Positions 19,767-28,432 of a DNA stretch of 64,000 nt are shown in pieces. The DNA is from JAQIBY01 sp963676165. GTDB taxonomy: Bacteria > Bacteroidota > Bacteroidia > Bacteroidales > ML635J-15. Location: contig OY781043.1 in NCBI GenBank assembly GCA_963676165.1, forward strand, positions 1,674,001-1,738,000, written 5' to 3'. Every line of letters begins with the position of its first letter. The first letter of the stretch is position 1. The notes under the pieces were generated by a model that was given only the letters and a program-made list of their open reading frames with translations, was not told where the DNA came from and ran no database searches. Made by a program: the position numbers and the translations under genes.

Positions 19767-21413
19767 ATGAAACGAATAATGTATTTAATTGTAGCCGGAT
19801 TGGCAACTGTCAGTATGCTTGCATGCAATAATGCTGAGAAAGCTGATGAAACTGCTACAGAAAAAACAGAAATGGAAATGTTGGTTGATAATTATGCAGA
19901 AGTTGAGTTGACTGCAGATTTGAGTCATCTCTCAGAAAATCAGAAAGAAATGCTTGGTTTGCTTATTGAAGCAGCTGATATTATGGAAGAAGTTTTCTGG
20001 ATGGAAGCAATTGGTGAAAAAGAAGCTTTTCTTGAAACCATTGATGATGAAGCAACTCGCAAATATGCATGCATAAATTACGGTCCTTGGGATAGATTGA
20101 ATGGAGATGAGCCTTTTATTGATGGTTACGGAGAAAAACCTAAAGGTGCAAAATATTATCCGGCTGATATTACTAAGGAAGAATTTGAAGCATGGGAAGA
20201 TGAAAATAAAAACTCATGGTACACCATTGTAAAACGCGATGAAAACGGTGAATTATACAATTTTTGGTATCACGAAGCATTTGCTGAAGAAATTACCAAA
20301 GCTGCTGATTTGTTAGAAAAAGCTGCTGATTTGGCTGAAGATGATGGATTTGAAAAATACCTGAGATTGCGTGCTGAAGCTTTCCGTACAGACGAATATC
20401 TGGCAAGTGATTTGGCATGGATGGAAATGCAGGATAATATGATTGACTTTGTTGTTGGTCCGATTGAAAGCTATGAAGATCAATTCATGGGTTATCGTGC
20501 AGCTCACTCAGGACAATTGCTTATTAAAGACATTGAATGGAGTGAAAAGTTGGCATATTTTGGTCAATTCTTGCCTGAACTACAAGCTTCTTTACCTGTA
20601 CCTGAAGAATACAAACAAGAGGAAGCTCATGCAAATGCTGACATGAATGTTTACGAAGTGATTTATTACGCTGGAGATTGTAATGCAGCTGGTAAAAATA
20701 TTGCAATTAACCTTCCAAATGACCCACGTGTACATGCACAAAAAGGATCAAGAAAATTGCAGTTGAAAAATGCAATGAAAGCTAAATTTGATAAAATTTT
20801 GGTGCCTATTTCCGATATGTTGATCGTAGAAGAACAACGTAGCCATATTAGTTTTGATGCGTTTTTTGAAAATGTCATGTTTCACGAAGTAGCTCACGGT
20901 TTAGGTGTGAAGCAAACAATTAATGGTGATGAGACTGTACGTGATGCTTTAGCTGATTATTACAGTGGTTTAGAAGAAGCAAAAGCAGATATCACAGGTT
21001 TATATCTAGTGACTAAACTTCATGAGATGGAAGTGATCACAGGAGAAGATCTTCAAGATAATTATGTGACATTTTTGGCAGGAATTTTCCGCTCAGTACG
21101 TTTCGGTGCTTCAAGTGCTCATGGAAAAGCGAATATGATTGAATTTTATTACCTCATGGACAATGGTGCCATCGAGCGTAATGAAGAAGGTCAATATAAA
21201 ATCAATTTTGAGCGCATGAAAGAAGTCGTCGCAGAACTTTCTGGTTTGATTATTCAAACTCAAGGTGATGGAAATTACGATTATGCACAAAAATGGCTGG
21301 ATGAAAAAGGTATTGTTGGTGAAACACTCCAGGCTGACCTTGATCGCGTAAATGACGCAGGAATTGCAAAAGACATCGTTTTCAAACAAGGAAAAGATGT
21401 ATTAGGCATTTAA
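19767..21413 (+). CDS. M49-like (dipeptidyl peptidase III-type) zinc peptidase lipoprotein
   Basis: A 548-residue lipoprotein. The N-terminus MKRIMYLIVAGLATVSMLAC carries a lipobox (MLAC), so it is probably lipid-anchored at the outer membrane or periplasm. The zinc signature is HEVAH at residues 373-377, with a second metal ligand in EEAKAD near 403-408. This HExxH plus EExxAD arrangement resembles the M49 family, except that classical DPP III has HExxGH. Long acidic helical stretches make up the rest. A strong intrinsic terminator follows. It is a single-gene unit, divergent from the giant surface-protein operon. The peptidase call is well supported by the motifs; substrate and exact subfamily are inference. 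Confidence 0.75.
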   Translation: MKRIMYLIVAGLATVSMLACNNAEKADETATEKTEMEMLVDNYAEVELTADLSHLSENQKEMLGLLIEAADIMEEVFWMEAIGEKEAFLETIDDEATRKYACINYGPWDRLNGDEPFIDGYGEKPKGAKYYPADITKEEFEAWEDENKNSWYTIVKRDENGELYNFWYHEAFAEEITKAADLLEKAADLAEDDGFEKYLRLRAEAFRTDEYLASDLAWMEMQDNMIDFVVGPIESYEDQFMGYRAAHSGQLLIKDIEWSEKLAYFGQFLPELQASLPVPEEYKQEEAHANADMNVYEVIYYAGDCNAAGKNIAINLPNDPRVHAQKGSRKLQLKNAMKAKFDKILVPISDMLIVEEQRSHISFDAFFENVMFHEVAHGLGVKQTINGDETVRDALADYYSGLEEAKADITGLYLVTKLHEMEVITGEDLQDNYVTFLAGIFRSVRFGASSAHGKANMIEFYYLMDNGAIERNEEGQYKINFERMKEVVAELSGLIIQTQGDGNYDYAQKWLDEKGIVGETLQADLDRVNDAGIAKDIVFKQGKDVLGI

Positions 21414-21445
21414 AATAATGATCTTCAATATGTAACGATTTTAAG

Positions 21446-21472
21446 AACTCCGCAATAGGCGGAGTTTTTTTA
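21446..21472 (+). terminator. Intrinsic terminator of the M49-like gene
   Basis: AACTCCGC at 21446-21453 pairs perfectly with GCGGAGTT at 21459-21466 around a 5-base loop, followed by a T run. This is a textbook rho-independent terminator 33 bases after the stop codon. Confidence 0.88.
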
Positions 21473-21505
21473 TGTCCAAACTTTGGCAAATCAGGAATAG
21501 CGCAT

Positions 21506-23149
21506 CTAAATTTTGATGATTTTCGTTCTCGAGATCTGATGCTCATTTTCAATAACAAGGAAATAAATTCCTGCCTTTAAATACGCACACGAAATATTCA
21601 ACTGAGTTTGTGATATACCTTGCTTATTGAAACAGACATTTCCGTGCTGATCAATAAGCTGAATGTTTGTTGATTTATTGTATTGTTGTCCAAAATCAAT
21701 GCTTAGCATGTCTTCTATTGGGTTGTTCGATAATTTATATTTTCCCACTTGTTGACAATTTACAGAAACTACCTTGAGAAAATGCGTTTTACCATTAAAA
21801 TCTGTTTGAGACAAGCGATAAAATGAAATATCGTTTGTCGTCGAATAATCTGTGTAATGATAGTTTGTTTTCTTTACGCTGTTTCCTTCTCCCATAATGT
21901 GTGTAAGCTGCTCAAAATACACACCATCATCTGACTTTTCTATGGTGAAGTAGTCGTTGTTTATTTCGGTTTCGCATGACCATTCCAAATAAGTTTCGTA
22001 TTGATGGCACATTACAGAGAAGTCCAATAGCTCAACAGGCAATGTTCCTTCTTCATTGACATTAAAGTTTAAAACCACAGGATCACAATTATCATTATCA
22101 TCCACAATTTGCGCTGAATATCCACCTGAGGAGCTTATTTCTAAGGTTGAACTTAAGCCTTGATCAGATTGCAATAGCGTGCCTGTGCCGTCAGGTTTGT
22201 CATACCAAAAAATGTCGTAGTAATCTCCACTGCCATCGTTAAAAGGGAGTCCTCCGGAAATATTTTCAACTTTTAAGTCCAATGTCTCACCCATATCGCA
22301 GCAGGTGTAGAATGGTCCTGGCGGTGATTTATCGTAGTACATTGTGTCATATAGTTGAATTGTAAAACTTTGCACATTGCTGATCTCATCTACACATGGA
22401 GAGTCCCATGTAGTAAGCGTTCCATCAATTTGATATTCCACTGAATCTGGGAATGTGCCAGAGGGAACAATAATGACCATCCCGCTTTCAGAGGTCACTA
22501 TATTATTGCAGTTTGGATAACACGACAAATAGGATTCGTAAGTGTTTTTTAACGTTGGATCTGTTTCGGTTGAACTAATGCTGTAATTTAAGAAACCCTC
22601 ACCAATGTAAATGATGTCCGGACATATTTCTGAGCAAACTCCTGTGTAATAGATATCAGGATTTGCCAATGATTCAAACACAATGGAGTTTGTGCTGCCA
22701 GATCCTGGCTTACAATATGTAAGGTAATAGGTCAGAGCACTTTGGTCTAAACAGAATACTTCGTTGATGGGTGTGGATTCTCCGCAGTTTAAGCCCCATG
22801 TGGCAGGTGTTGGTGTCGCTCCTCCGTCAAAAATAATTGAAACTCCCGTTGACATAGGATGCAAAATAAGCTTGAATGTTATACACACATCTGTTCCCGG
22901 CGCATACGGTGTGCCTTCAGAAGGATAGGGAATGCTTGTTCCACATGGGAAACAGCCGGAAAGCCGTTGTGCATCAGCTATTGTTACAGAGCCGGTTGGA
23001 CTGTCGCTAAGATCAACAGTAACTAAGTTTGGAATTTGTGAAATAGCAGGAAAACTTAGATATATTAATATGAGCATAACAAAAATGCGTCGGAGATAGG
23101 AGCTTTTTCTGTTATGTCGCAACAGTCTGATATGGAGCGAATTTGCCAT
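21506..23149 (-). CDS. T9SS-secreted protein of unknown function
   Basis: About 547 residues. The frame stays open to 23200, but MANSLHIRLLRH at 23149 gives a plausible positively charged N-region before the hydrophobic segment MLILIYLSFPAISQ, so that start is preferred. The body contains cysteine-rich beta-sandwich-like segments (SGCFPCGTSIPYP, YESYLSCYPNCNN, CCDMGETLDLKV) and an SVMCHQYETYLEWSCE segment, a fibronectin-like domain often found before T9SS tails (NDYFTIEKS). The final ~75 residues (NNPIEDMLSIDF ... LKAGIYFLVI) form a type A T9SS sorting domain. No enzyme motif is seen. It converges on the M49-like gene and appears to be transcribed alone. Confidence 0.75.
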   Translation of the reverse strand: MANSLHIRLLRHNRKSSYLRRIFVMLILIYLSFPAISQIPNLVTVDLSDSPTGSVTIADAQRLSGCFPCGTSIPYPSEGTPYAPGTDVCITFKLILHPMSTGVSIIFDGGATPTPATWGLNCGESTPINEVFCLDQSALTYYLTYCKPGSGSTNSIVFESLANPDIYYTGVCSEICPDIIYIGEGFLNYSISSTETDPTLKNTYESYLSCYPNCNNIVTSESGMVIIVPSGTFPDSVEYQIDGTLTTWDSPCVDEISNVQSFTIQLYDTMYYDKSPPGPFYTCCDMGETLDLKVENISGGLPFNDGSGDYYDIFWYDKPDGTGTLLQSDQGLSSTLEISSSGGYSAQIVDDNDNCDPVVLNFNVNEEGTLPVELLDFSVMCHQYETYLEWSCETEINNDYFTIEKSDDGVYFEQLTHIMGEGNSVKKTNYHYTDYSTTNDISFYRLSQTDFNGKTHFLKVVSVNCQQVGKYKLSNNPIEDMLSIDFGQQYNKSTNIQLIDQHGNVCFNKQGISQTQLNISCAYLKAGIYFLVIENEHQISRTKIIKI

Positions 23150-23329
23150 TCTCAGTTGATAGTGTCTTTCTGTGTGCGTAATTATCTGTATGATAAGCAT
23201 AGTTTGTTATAAATCATTCAGTGTTTTATGGGGACTTTAAATCGCAGAAAACACCTATTTATTCTAACCGATTTTGTCAAATGATGACATTCTTTTTTTT
23301 GAATGAAAAATGAATTGAAATGAATTATT

Positions 23330-23748
23330 CATAAAAGTAATTATCAAAATTGCCTGAAGCCTGGGCAAAGCTATGTGACGTCGTGCAAGATTAAGCATGT
23401 TGATTGGTTTAAAACTGCTCCATCTAAACCGGAATTGCCTATTCTCGGTGAACAATGGTTTCAAACGAATGTTCTGAGTTTGTTTGGAAAGGATAAACGA
23501 AAGTTTTTAAAGCTGTTGATCAGTTTATTGATGGTAAAGGAAAGTTGTTTGTGTATTTATTGGGACTGATTCGAATTGTAAACGAACAGAGAAGTGAGGT
23601 GTCAGAGGCAGAGTTGTTACGTTGGCTTGGAAAGTCTGTTTGGTTTCCAACGAATTTACTTTCTTCTGAAAGTTTAACCTGGGAGAGAATCAATGATTTA
23701 ACGGTATCCTTAAAATTTCAATGGGAAACATTTCAAAAATCTTGTTAA
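23330..23748 (+). pseudogene. Decayed DUF6544/DUF6920-type gene
   Basis: Conceptual translation in shifting frames gives LPE, then KPGQSYVTSCKIKH, then ILGEQWFQTN, and after a frameshift near 23500 VDQFIDGKGKLFVYLLGL and ELLRWLGKSVWFPTNLL, ending early at 23748. From memory this order (LPEP...KPGQ, KHxGxFKT, GEQxF, DGKGxLFVxLLGL, ELLRWLxxxVWFPTxLL) is that of the DUF6544/DUF6920 family. A short deletion after LPE, at least one frameshift and loss of the C-terminus are implied. It is therefore a remnant rather than two small genes. Confidence 0.65.
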
Positions 23749-23788
23749 AGCAATCATACAATTGTTAAAAATATTTCAATTTTTTGAA

Positions 23789-23804
23789 ATATCGCTTGCG
23801 ATAT
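23789..23804. promoter_or_regulatory. Operator 1, probable OhrR site
   Basis: ATATCGC-TT-GCGATAT is a perfect inverted repeat lying over the -33 box of the ohr promoter. It shares the TATCG-N4-CGATA pattern with operator 2. Confidence 0.65.
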
Positions 23805-23825
23805 AATAAGATTGTCTTATATTTG
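23795..23825 (+). promoter_or_regulatory. ohr promoter
   Basis: CTTG at 23795-23798, a 19-base spacer and TATATTTG at 23818-23825 match the Bacteroidota promoter consensus with one change in the upstream box. Both boxes are covered or abutted by the two inverted repeats listed separately, which is a natural layout for repression by OhrR. Confidence 0.65.
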
Positions 23826-23839
23826 TATCGTGAACGATA
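23826..23839. promoter_or_regulatory. Operator 2, probable OhrR site
   Basis: TATCGT-GA-ACGATA is a perfect inverted repeat starting at the base after the -7 box, so it would cover the transcription start. It has the same half-site as operator 1; the centres are about 36 bases apart. Confidence 0.65.
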
Positions 23840-23857
23840 TAAATAATAACAATTCAT

Positions 23858-24274
23858 ATGAAAACAATGTATCAGGCAAAAGCCACCGCAGTAGGCGGAA
23901 GAAATGGAAAAGTAACAAGTGAAGACAATTTATTAAGTTTTGAAACTCGTATGCCAAAAGAGCTTGGCGGAGAAGGTGGAAAATTCACAAATCCGGAACA
24001 AATGTTTGCAATGACATATTCTACTTGTTTTGGTGGTGCTTTGGATCTGGTGATTTCACAATCAGATGTTGAAGCAGGTGAAACCAGTGTTTCTGTAATT
24101 GTAGGCATTGGTAAAACCAACGATGGCCTTGGTTTATCTGCAATAATTGAAGCAAAAATTCCTGGCGTTGAGAAAGAAAAAGCGATGGAATTGCTGGAAA
24201 AAGCACACACTGTATGCCCTTACTCAAAAGCAATTCAAGGAAATGTTGAAGTTGAGTTGAAATTAGTTGACTAA
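23858..24274 (+). CDS. ohr: Organic hydroperoxide reductase, OsmC/Ohr family
   Basis: A 138-residue, full-length Ohr. These cytoplasmic enzymes reduce organic (lipid and peptide-derived) hydroperoxides through two cysteines, here C57 in YSTCFGGAL and C120 in HTVCPYSKA, both in the expected contexts. The N-terminal ATAVGGRNGKV and LSFETRMPKELGG segments are typical of Ohr as opposed to OsmC. A promoter with two operator-like palindromes precedes it, and the MarR-type regulator OhrR follows after a hairpin terminator. Induction by organic peroxide through oxidation of OhrR is the expected control. Confidence 0.93.
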   Translation: MKTMYQAKATAVGGRNGKVTSEDNLLSFETRMPKELGGEGGKFTNPEQMFAMTYSTCFGGALDLVISQSDVEAGETSVSVIVGIGKTNDGLGLSAIIEAKIPGVEKEKAMELLEKAHTVCPYSKAIQGNVEVELKLVD

Positions 24275-24285
24275 TTGATATTTGT

Positions 24286-24319
24286 TGGAGTTCATTCTCT
24301 GGAGTGGACTCCATTTTTT
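24286..24319 (+). terminator. Hairpin terminator between ohr and ohrR
   Basis: TGGAGTTC at 24286-24293 pairs with GGACTCCA at 24306-24313 with one wobble, followed by six T. It would end or reduce transcription after ohr and so lower the level of the regulator relative to the enzyme. Confidence 0.65.
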
Positions 24320-24330
24320 AATAAGTGCTT

Positions 24331-24768
24331 ATGGCTTACGAACAGTTAAAACTTGAGAATCAAATTTGTTTTCCGTTGTATGCAACATCTCGTTTAATTA
24401 CCCGGGAATACCAGCCGCATCTTGATAGGCTGGGAGTAACCTATCCGCAATACTTGGTTTTAATGCTGCTTTGGGAGTATGAAAAAATGACGGTAAATCA
24501 TATTGCAGAAACTCTGATTTTGAAAACCAATACCATAACACCATTGCTCAAGCGCATGGAAACCATGGAAATAATTAGTCGTCAAAAAGATACTGAAGAC
24601 AGTCGGAAAGTTTTGATCGAACTCACTGAAAAGGGAAAAGCGCTAAGGAAAAAGGCTGCAAATATTCCAGCGCGACTTGGTGAGAAAATCCTTTCTGAAG
24701 CTTTTTCAATGGAAGATTTAATTAACATGCAGCAACAATTAAATCACATAATCAAACGGTTAAAATAA
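24331..24768 (+). CDS. ohrR: OhrR, peroxide-sensing MarR-family repressor
   Basis: About 145 residues from the ATG at 24331; a GTG two codons earlier is less likely. The reactive cysteine of OhrR is C13 in LENQICFPLYATSR, followed by the LGVTYPQYLVLMLLWE helix, the winged-helix recognition region TNTITPLLKRMETMEI and the wing with DTEDSRKVLIELT. This is the one-cysteine OhrR layout, in which oxidation of the N-terminal cysteine releases DNA. It lies directly after ohr, and the two palindromes in the ohr promoter are its probable targets. Whether it has its own promoter is unclear. Confidence 0.9.
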   Translation: MAYEQLKLENQICFPLYATSRLITREYQPHLDRLGVTYPQYLVLMLLWEYEKMTVNHIAETLILKTNTITPLLKRMETMEIISRQKDTEDSRKVLIELTEKGKALRKKAANIPARLGEKILSEAFSMEDLINMQQQLNHIIKRLK

Positions 24769-24860
24769 CGTGAAGATTGATTTTCGATTTAACTACATGA
24801 TGAAAAGATTTTCTTCATGGTTTTCTTTGTTTTTGATGCTTTGAAATAGGGGGCTTTTAC

Positions 24861-24868
24861 TATCTTTG
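24861..24868 (+). promoter_or_regulatory. -7 element before surE
   Basis: TATCTTTG matches TAnnTTTG; a TTTG lies at 24840-24843 but with a 17-base spacer, shorter than usual. The element overlaps the first possible start of the surE frame (24866), which argues for the ATG at 24887. Confidence 0.45.
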
Positions 24869-24886
24869 TTAATTAATTTGAATGCT

Positions 24887-25660
24887 ATGAATGAACGATT
24901 GATTTTAATATCAAATGATGATGGACCATATGCACTTGGTTTACGAAGCTTGATTGAAGTAGCCAGGGAATTTGGGCGTGTTGTTGTCGTGGTATCAGAA
25001 ACAGGACAATCTGGAAAATCTCATTCCATTACAATGAGTCAACCTTTACGGATAAAAACTGTGGAGGAAAGTCCTGAGTACGCTTTCTATACTGTCAATG
25101 GAACGCCTGTGGATAGTATTAAGCTTGCTCTTTCTGAAATCTTAAATGAAAAACCGGAAATTGTGCTTTCAGGTATTAATCATGGCTCCAATGCTGCGGT
25201 GTCTGTTATCTATTCAGGAACAATGGGTGTTGCATTGGAATCTGCTTTACATGGTGTTCCAGCCATTGGTTTTTCATTGTTGAATCATCGTCCTGATGCA
25301 GATTTTAGCTTGAGTAAAACGGTTGTGAGGCGAGTACTCACATCAGTTATCGAAAACGGTTTAGAAGATCATACCGCATTGAATGTGAATATTCCTGACA
25401 TCGAAGAAAAAGATTTTCTTGGTATCCAAGTTTGTCGTCAAACCTTTGGTGTTTGGAGTGGTGAGTTTGAAAAACGTCAGGATCCTGCTGGTAGTGATTA
25501 TTACTGGATGAAAGGGTATTTTGATAATCATGAAGAAGGAAATAAAGACACAGATGAATACGTTCTAAGTCAAAATATGGCATCTGTTGTGCCGGTAAAA
25601 CCTGACTTTACGGATATGCAGACCGTTTTAAAAATGAAAAATTGGGATTTTGAGAATTAA
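24887..25660 (+). CDS. surE: 5'/3'-nucleotidase SurE
   Basis: About 257 residues. SurE is a metal-dependent cytoplasmic phosphatase acting on nucleoside monophosphates and is linked to stationary-phase survival. The metal-binding ISNDDGPYALGL motif is at the N-terminus, followed by SGKSHSIT, SGINHGSNAAVSVIYSGTMGVALES and NVNIPD, all in family order and at family length. The start at 24887 places MNERLILISNDDG at the N-terminus as in other SurE proteins. A small membrane protein begins 3 bases after the stop, then lpxB, an arrangement often seen in this phylum. Confidence 0.95.
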   Translation: MNERLILISNDDGPYALGLRSLIEVAREFGRVVVVVSETGQSGKSHSITMSQPLRIKTVEESPEYAFYTVNGTPVDSIKLALSEILNEKPEIVLSGINHGSNAAVSVIYSGTMGVALESALHGVPAIGFSLLNHRPDADFSLSKTVVRRVLTSVIENGLEDHTALNVNIPDIEEKDFLGIQVCRQTFGVWSGEFEKRQDPAGSDYYWMKGYFDNHEEGNKDTDEYVLSQNMASVVPVKPDFTDMQTVLKMKNWDFEN

Positions 25661-25663
25661 GCT

Positions 25664-25969
25664 ATGGATAAGTTAGTAAAACAACGTTTGAATAAGCCAG
25701 TATATGGCGTGCTTTTGGGACTACTGCTTCCCTTTCTTGCGGTTGTTGTTATGTATTTCTTGCAAGACAAACAAGATATTCCTTTTGGAGATTACTTGAA
25801 ATACTTGACACGCATGGGAACTTTTCTACCTATGCTCAGTTTAACAACCTTAATTAATTTAATTCCATTTTATTTGTTTAAACGGCTGGAAATGTGGTAT
25901 ATCAATAAAGGAGTTGTGTTTTCCATTTTCCTTTATTTGGTGTTGATTGTTGTATTGAAATTTGTTTAA
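25664..25969 (+). CDS. Small three-helix membrane protein
   Basis: 101 residues with three predicted transmembrane segments (about 14-32, 50-72 and 82-100) and a short charged loop after the first. It begins 3 bases after surE and ends 11 bases before the preferred lpxB start, so it is part of that operon. No motif identifies a function. Its place between surE and lpxB suggests an envelope role, but that is only context. Confidence 0.75.
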   Translation: MDKLVKQRLNKPVYGVLLGLLLPFLAVVVMYFLQDKQDIPFGDYLKYLTRMGTFLPMLSLTTLINLIPFYLFKRLEMWYINKGVVFSIFLYLVLIVVLKFV

Positions 25970-25979
25970 TTCTGGCTCT

Positions 25980-27110
25980 ATGAAATATTACATCATTGCA
26001 GGTGAGGCTTCTGGTGATTTACATGCTTCAAATCTAATTAAAGGGTTGAAACAGCATGATAAAGATGCAGAAATCAGGGCTTGGGGTGGTGAATTAATGG
26101 AAGCTGCAGATGCTGAAGTTGTCAAGCATTACAAAGATCTGGCAATCATGGGATTTGTTGAAGTCTTATCTCACCTGAAAACCATTCGTAATAATTTCCG
26201 ATTTGCCAAATCAGATATCTTAGAATTTAACCCGGATGTGCTTATTACAGTTGATTTTCCCGGATTTAATCTCCGTATGGTTAAATGGGCAAAATCCCAA
26301 GGTATTCGTACCTTTCATTATATTTCGCCAAATGTTTGGGCTTGGAAGAAAAAGCGTGTGTACTCTATGCGTGAAACCATAGATCAACTTTTTGTCATTC
26401 TTCCTTTTGAACCAGATTTTTATAAAGATTACAAGGTGAAAACTGTGTATGAAGGTCATCCACTTTTGGATGCTGTAAATCAATATCAGGCAACTCCTTT
26501 AGAGACTTTTCGATCTTCTTATCAATTGGATGATAGAGATATCGTTGCCATTTTGCCCGGTAGTCGAAAGCAAGAAATTTCTCGCATGTTGCCGGAAATG
26601 ATTGCCGTCGCAGAGAAAAATTCTGATTATCAATATCTTATAGCTGGTGCCCCTGGCATGGACAAAAGCTATTATCAGCAATTTATTTCGACACATGATA
26701 ACATTCATCTGGTTCATAATCAGACATATGATATTCTAAATTATGCTGTAGGAGGGATGATCTGTAGTGGCACAGCTACACTTGAAGCTGCATTATTTAA
26801 TGTGCCTCAAGTGGTTTGTTACAAAACCAATAAGGTGACATTTTTCATTGCCCGCCTGATTGTTAAAATCCGTCGTTTTAGCTTGGTTAACTTAATTCTT
26901 CAACGAGATTCTGTGACAGAACTTATTCAACATCAACTGAGTAATGACGTGTTAGGTCATGAGTTTTTATCCATTATGCCAAATGGAGAAAAACGCAATG
27001 CTGTTTTGGCTGATTATGAAAAGCTGTCAAAAATGCTTGGATCTCATGGTGTATCTGATCGTTTGGCACAAAAAATGATTGATATTCTTCATGAAAAACC
27101 TCAAACATAA
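25980..27110 (+). CDS. lpxB: Lipid-A-disaccharide synthase
   Basis: About 376 residues. LpxB is a GT19 glycosyltransferase at the inner face of the inner membrane that joins UDP-2,3-diacylglucosamine and lipid X in lipid A synthesis. It shows MKYYIIAGEASGDLHASNLI at the start, AIMGFVEVL, DFPGFNLRM, YISPNVWAWKKKR, EGHPLLD, the LPGSRKQEI nucleotide motif and CSGTATLEAALF. The ATG at 25980 fits the family N-terminus; the frame opens slightly earlier at 25962. It shows that the organism makes lipid A. The next gene starts inside its 3' end. Confidence 0.95.
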   Translation: MKYYIIAGEASGDLHASNLIKGLKQHDKDAEIRAWGGELMEAADAEVVKHYKDLAIMGFVEVLSHLKTIRNNFRFAKSDILEFNPDVLITVDFPGFNLRMVKWAKSQGIRTFHYISPNVWAWKKKRVYSMRETIDQLFVILPFEPDFYKDYKVKTVYEGHPLLDAVNQYQATPLETFRSSYQLDDRDIVAILPGSRKQEISRMLPEMIAVAEKNSDYQYLIAGAPGMDKSYYQQFISTHDNIHLVHNQTYDILNYAVGGMICSGTATLEAALFNVPQVVCYKTNKVTFFIARLIVKIRRFSLVNLILQRDSVTELIQHQLSNDVLGHEFLSIMPNGEKRNAVLADYEKLSKMLGSHGVSDRLAQKMIDILHEKPQT

Positions 27111-28260
27111 TTGCCTACTTGGCTTACTTATCTTTCTTTCGCTTTCCGTTTTTGCAGAAAAGCTGCAAGTGCGTATTTACACAGGAAAAAATATTCAATC
27201 TGTTCAATTAAGTACTCGCAATCGACCTTTTGAATTAATATCTGAAGATTCTACTCTCGCAATTATTCCAGAAAATAGTAATCTGCTTATTGCGTTGACA
27301 GATAGCTCGTTAATTGTGCAATATGATTCTCTCAGTTTGAATGTACTTTCTCTTTTCATGCAAAGCGACAGCTTGTCTGATGGATTCTTTATTAAAGCGG
27401 AGAATGTCGATAAATCAGCGCGAGCATATCAAGGAAATCTTAGCATTCGGTTTGTCAATCATCAAATTCAACTTGTAAATAGTGTTGAACTTGAAGATTA
27501 TGTTGCTGCAGTAGTGGAAGCTGAAGGTGGATATGGTGCTAAAATTGAATATTACAAAACTCAAGCTGTTATTTGTCGTACTTATGCTTTGCGAAATTTG
27601 CATCGCCATGAAAGTGAAGGTTTTCAACTTTGTGATCTTACCCATTGTCAGGTTTACAAAGGGAAAGCGATGACACATGAAATTATTGAGGCAACAAAGG
27701 CAACAGAATCACGAGTTATTGTGGATGAAAATTTTCAATTGATCAATGCCGTATATCATTCCAATAGTGGGGGACAAACTGCAAATTCTATTGATGTTTG
27801 GACTTCTCAATTGCCATACTTGGTGGCAGTTAAAGATACTTTCTCCTTGGAAGGTAAGCATGCTTATTGGGAAAGACGTATTAGCCGTACAGAGTGGCGT
27901 ATCTTTTTAGAAAATCGTGGAGTGCCTGCAGATTCTCTTAGTGATGAAGAGTTGGTTCGACGCTATAATTCACGCATTGCTGCCTTGAAATTTTCCGGAG
28001 TGAGTATTCCTGCACGAGAGTTTCGTCGTTACTTCTCTTTAAAATCGGCTTTCTTTGATGTGATACAGGAAGGAGAGGAGATTGTCTTGCAAGGAAAAGG
28101 TTACGGACATGGGGTTGGATTAGCTCAAGAAGGTGCCATGAAAATGGCAGAAGCCGGATATGATTATAAAGAGATTATTCAGCACTATTTCACAGGAACT
28201 CGCATTGTGAATTTAAGTTTACTCCATGTGTTTGAAGGCTTGGGCAAAGTCAGTGAATAA
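27091..28260 (+). CDS. SpoIID/LytB-domain protein, probably a cell-wall hydrolase
   Basis: About 389 residues from ATG 27091, overlapping lpxB by 20 bases. An N-terminal signal peptide (LLGLLIFLSLSVFA) is followed by a SpoIID region: LVNSVELEDYVAAVVEAEGG, QAVICRTYALRN, HCQVYKG, YHSNSGGQT and, at the end, GKGYGHGVGLAQEGAMKMA. SpoIID proteins are peptidoglycan lytic transglycosylases or amidase enhancers; here the conserved acidic residue in VVEAEG is kept. It is part of the surE-lpxB operon and acts in the periplasm. Exact catalytic activity in Bacteroidota members is inferred. Confidence 0.85.
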   Translation: MKNLKHNCLLGLLIFLSLSVFAEKLQVRIYTGKNIQSVQLSTRNRPFELISEDSTLAIIPENSNLLIALTDSSLIVQYDSLSLNVLSLFMQSDSLSDGFFIKAENVDKSARAYQGNLSIRFVNHQIQLVNSVELEDYVAAVVEAEGGYGAKIEYYKTQAVICRTYALRNLHRHESEGFQLCDLTHCQVYKGKAMTHEIIEATKATESRVIVDENFQLINAVYHSNSGGQTANSIDVWTSQLPYLVAVKDTFSLEGKHAYWERRISRTEWRIFLENRGVPADSLSDEELVRRYNSRIAALKFSGVSIPAREFRRYFSLKSAFFDVIQEGEEIVLQGKGYGHGVGLAQEGAMKMAEAGYDYKEIIQHYFTGTRIVNLSLLHVFEGLGKVSE

Positions 28261-28323
28261 TAATAGATTAAGCCAAAAAGTTGGGGATAATATATTGTAA
28301 AGCTTACTGAGAAATTATGGTGG

Positions 28324-28370
28324 CTTTTGGCATGATTTTTTGCTTTTTTTGCAAAAATCATGTCCAAAAG
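28324..28370. terminator. Inverted repeat between convergent genes, probable two-way terminator
   Basis: CTTTTGG/CATGATTTTTTGC on the left pairs with GCAAAAATCATG/CCAAAAG on the right around a T-rich loop, with a small bulge. It lies between the SpoIID gene (ending 28260) and the histidine kinase (ending 28433 on the other strand). Confidence 0.6.
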
Positions 28371-28432
28371 CGTATTTATTAATGCATTATGATTTGCGAT
28401 TTGGTTTTAAATAATTCTATGATTCATTATTG

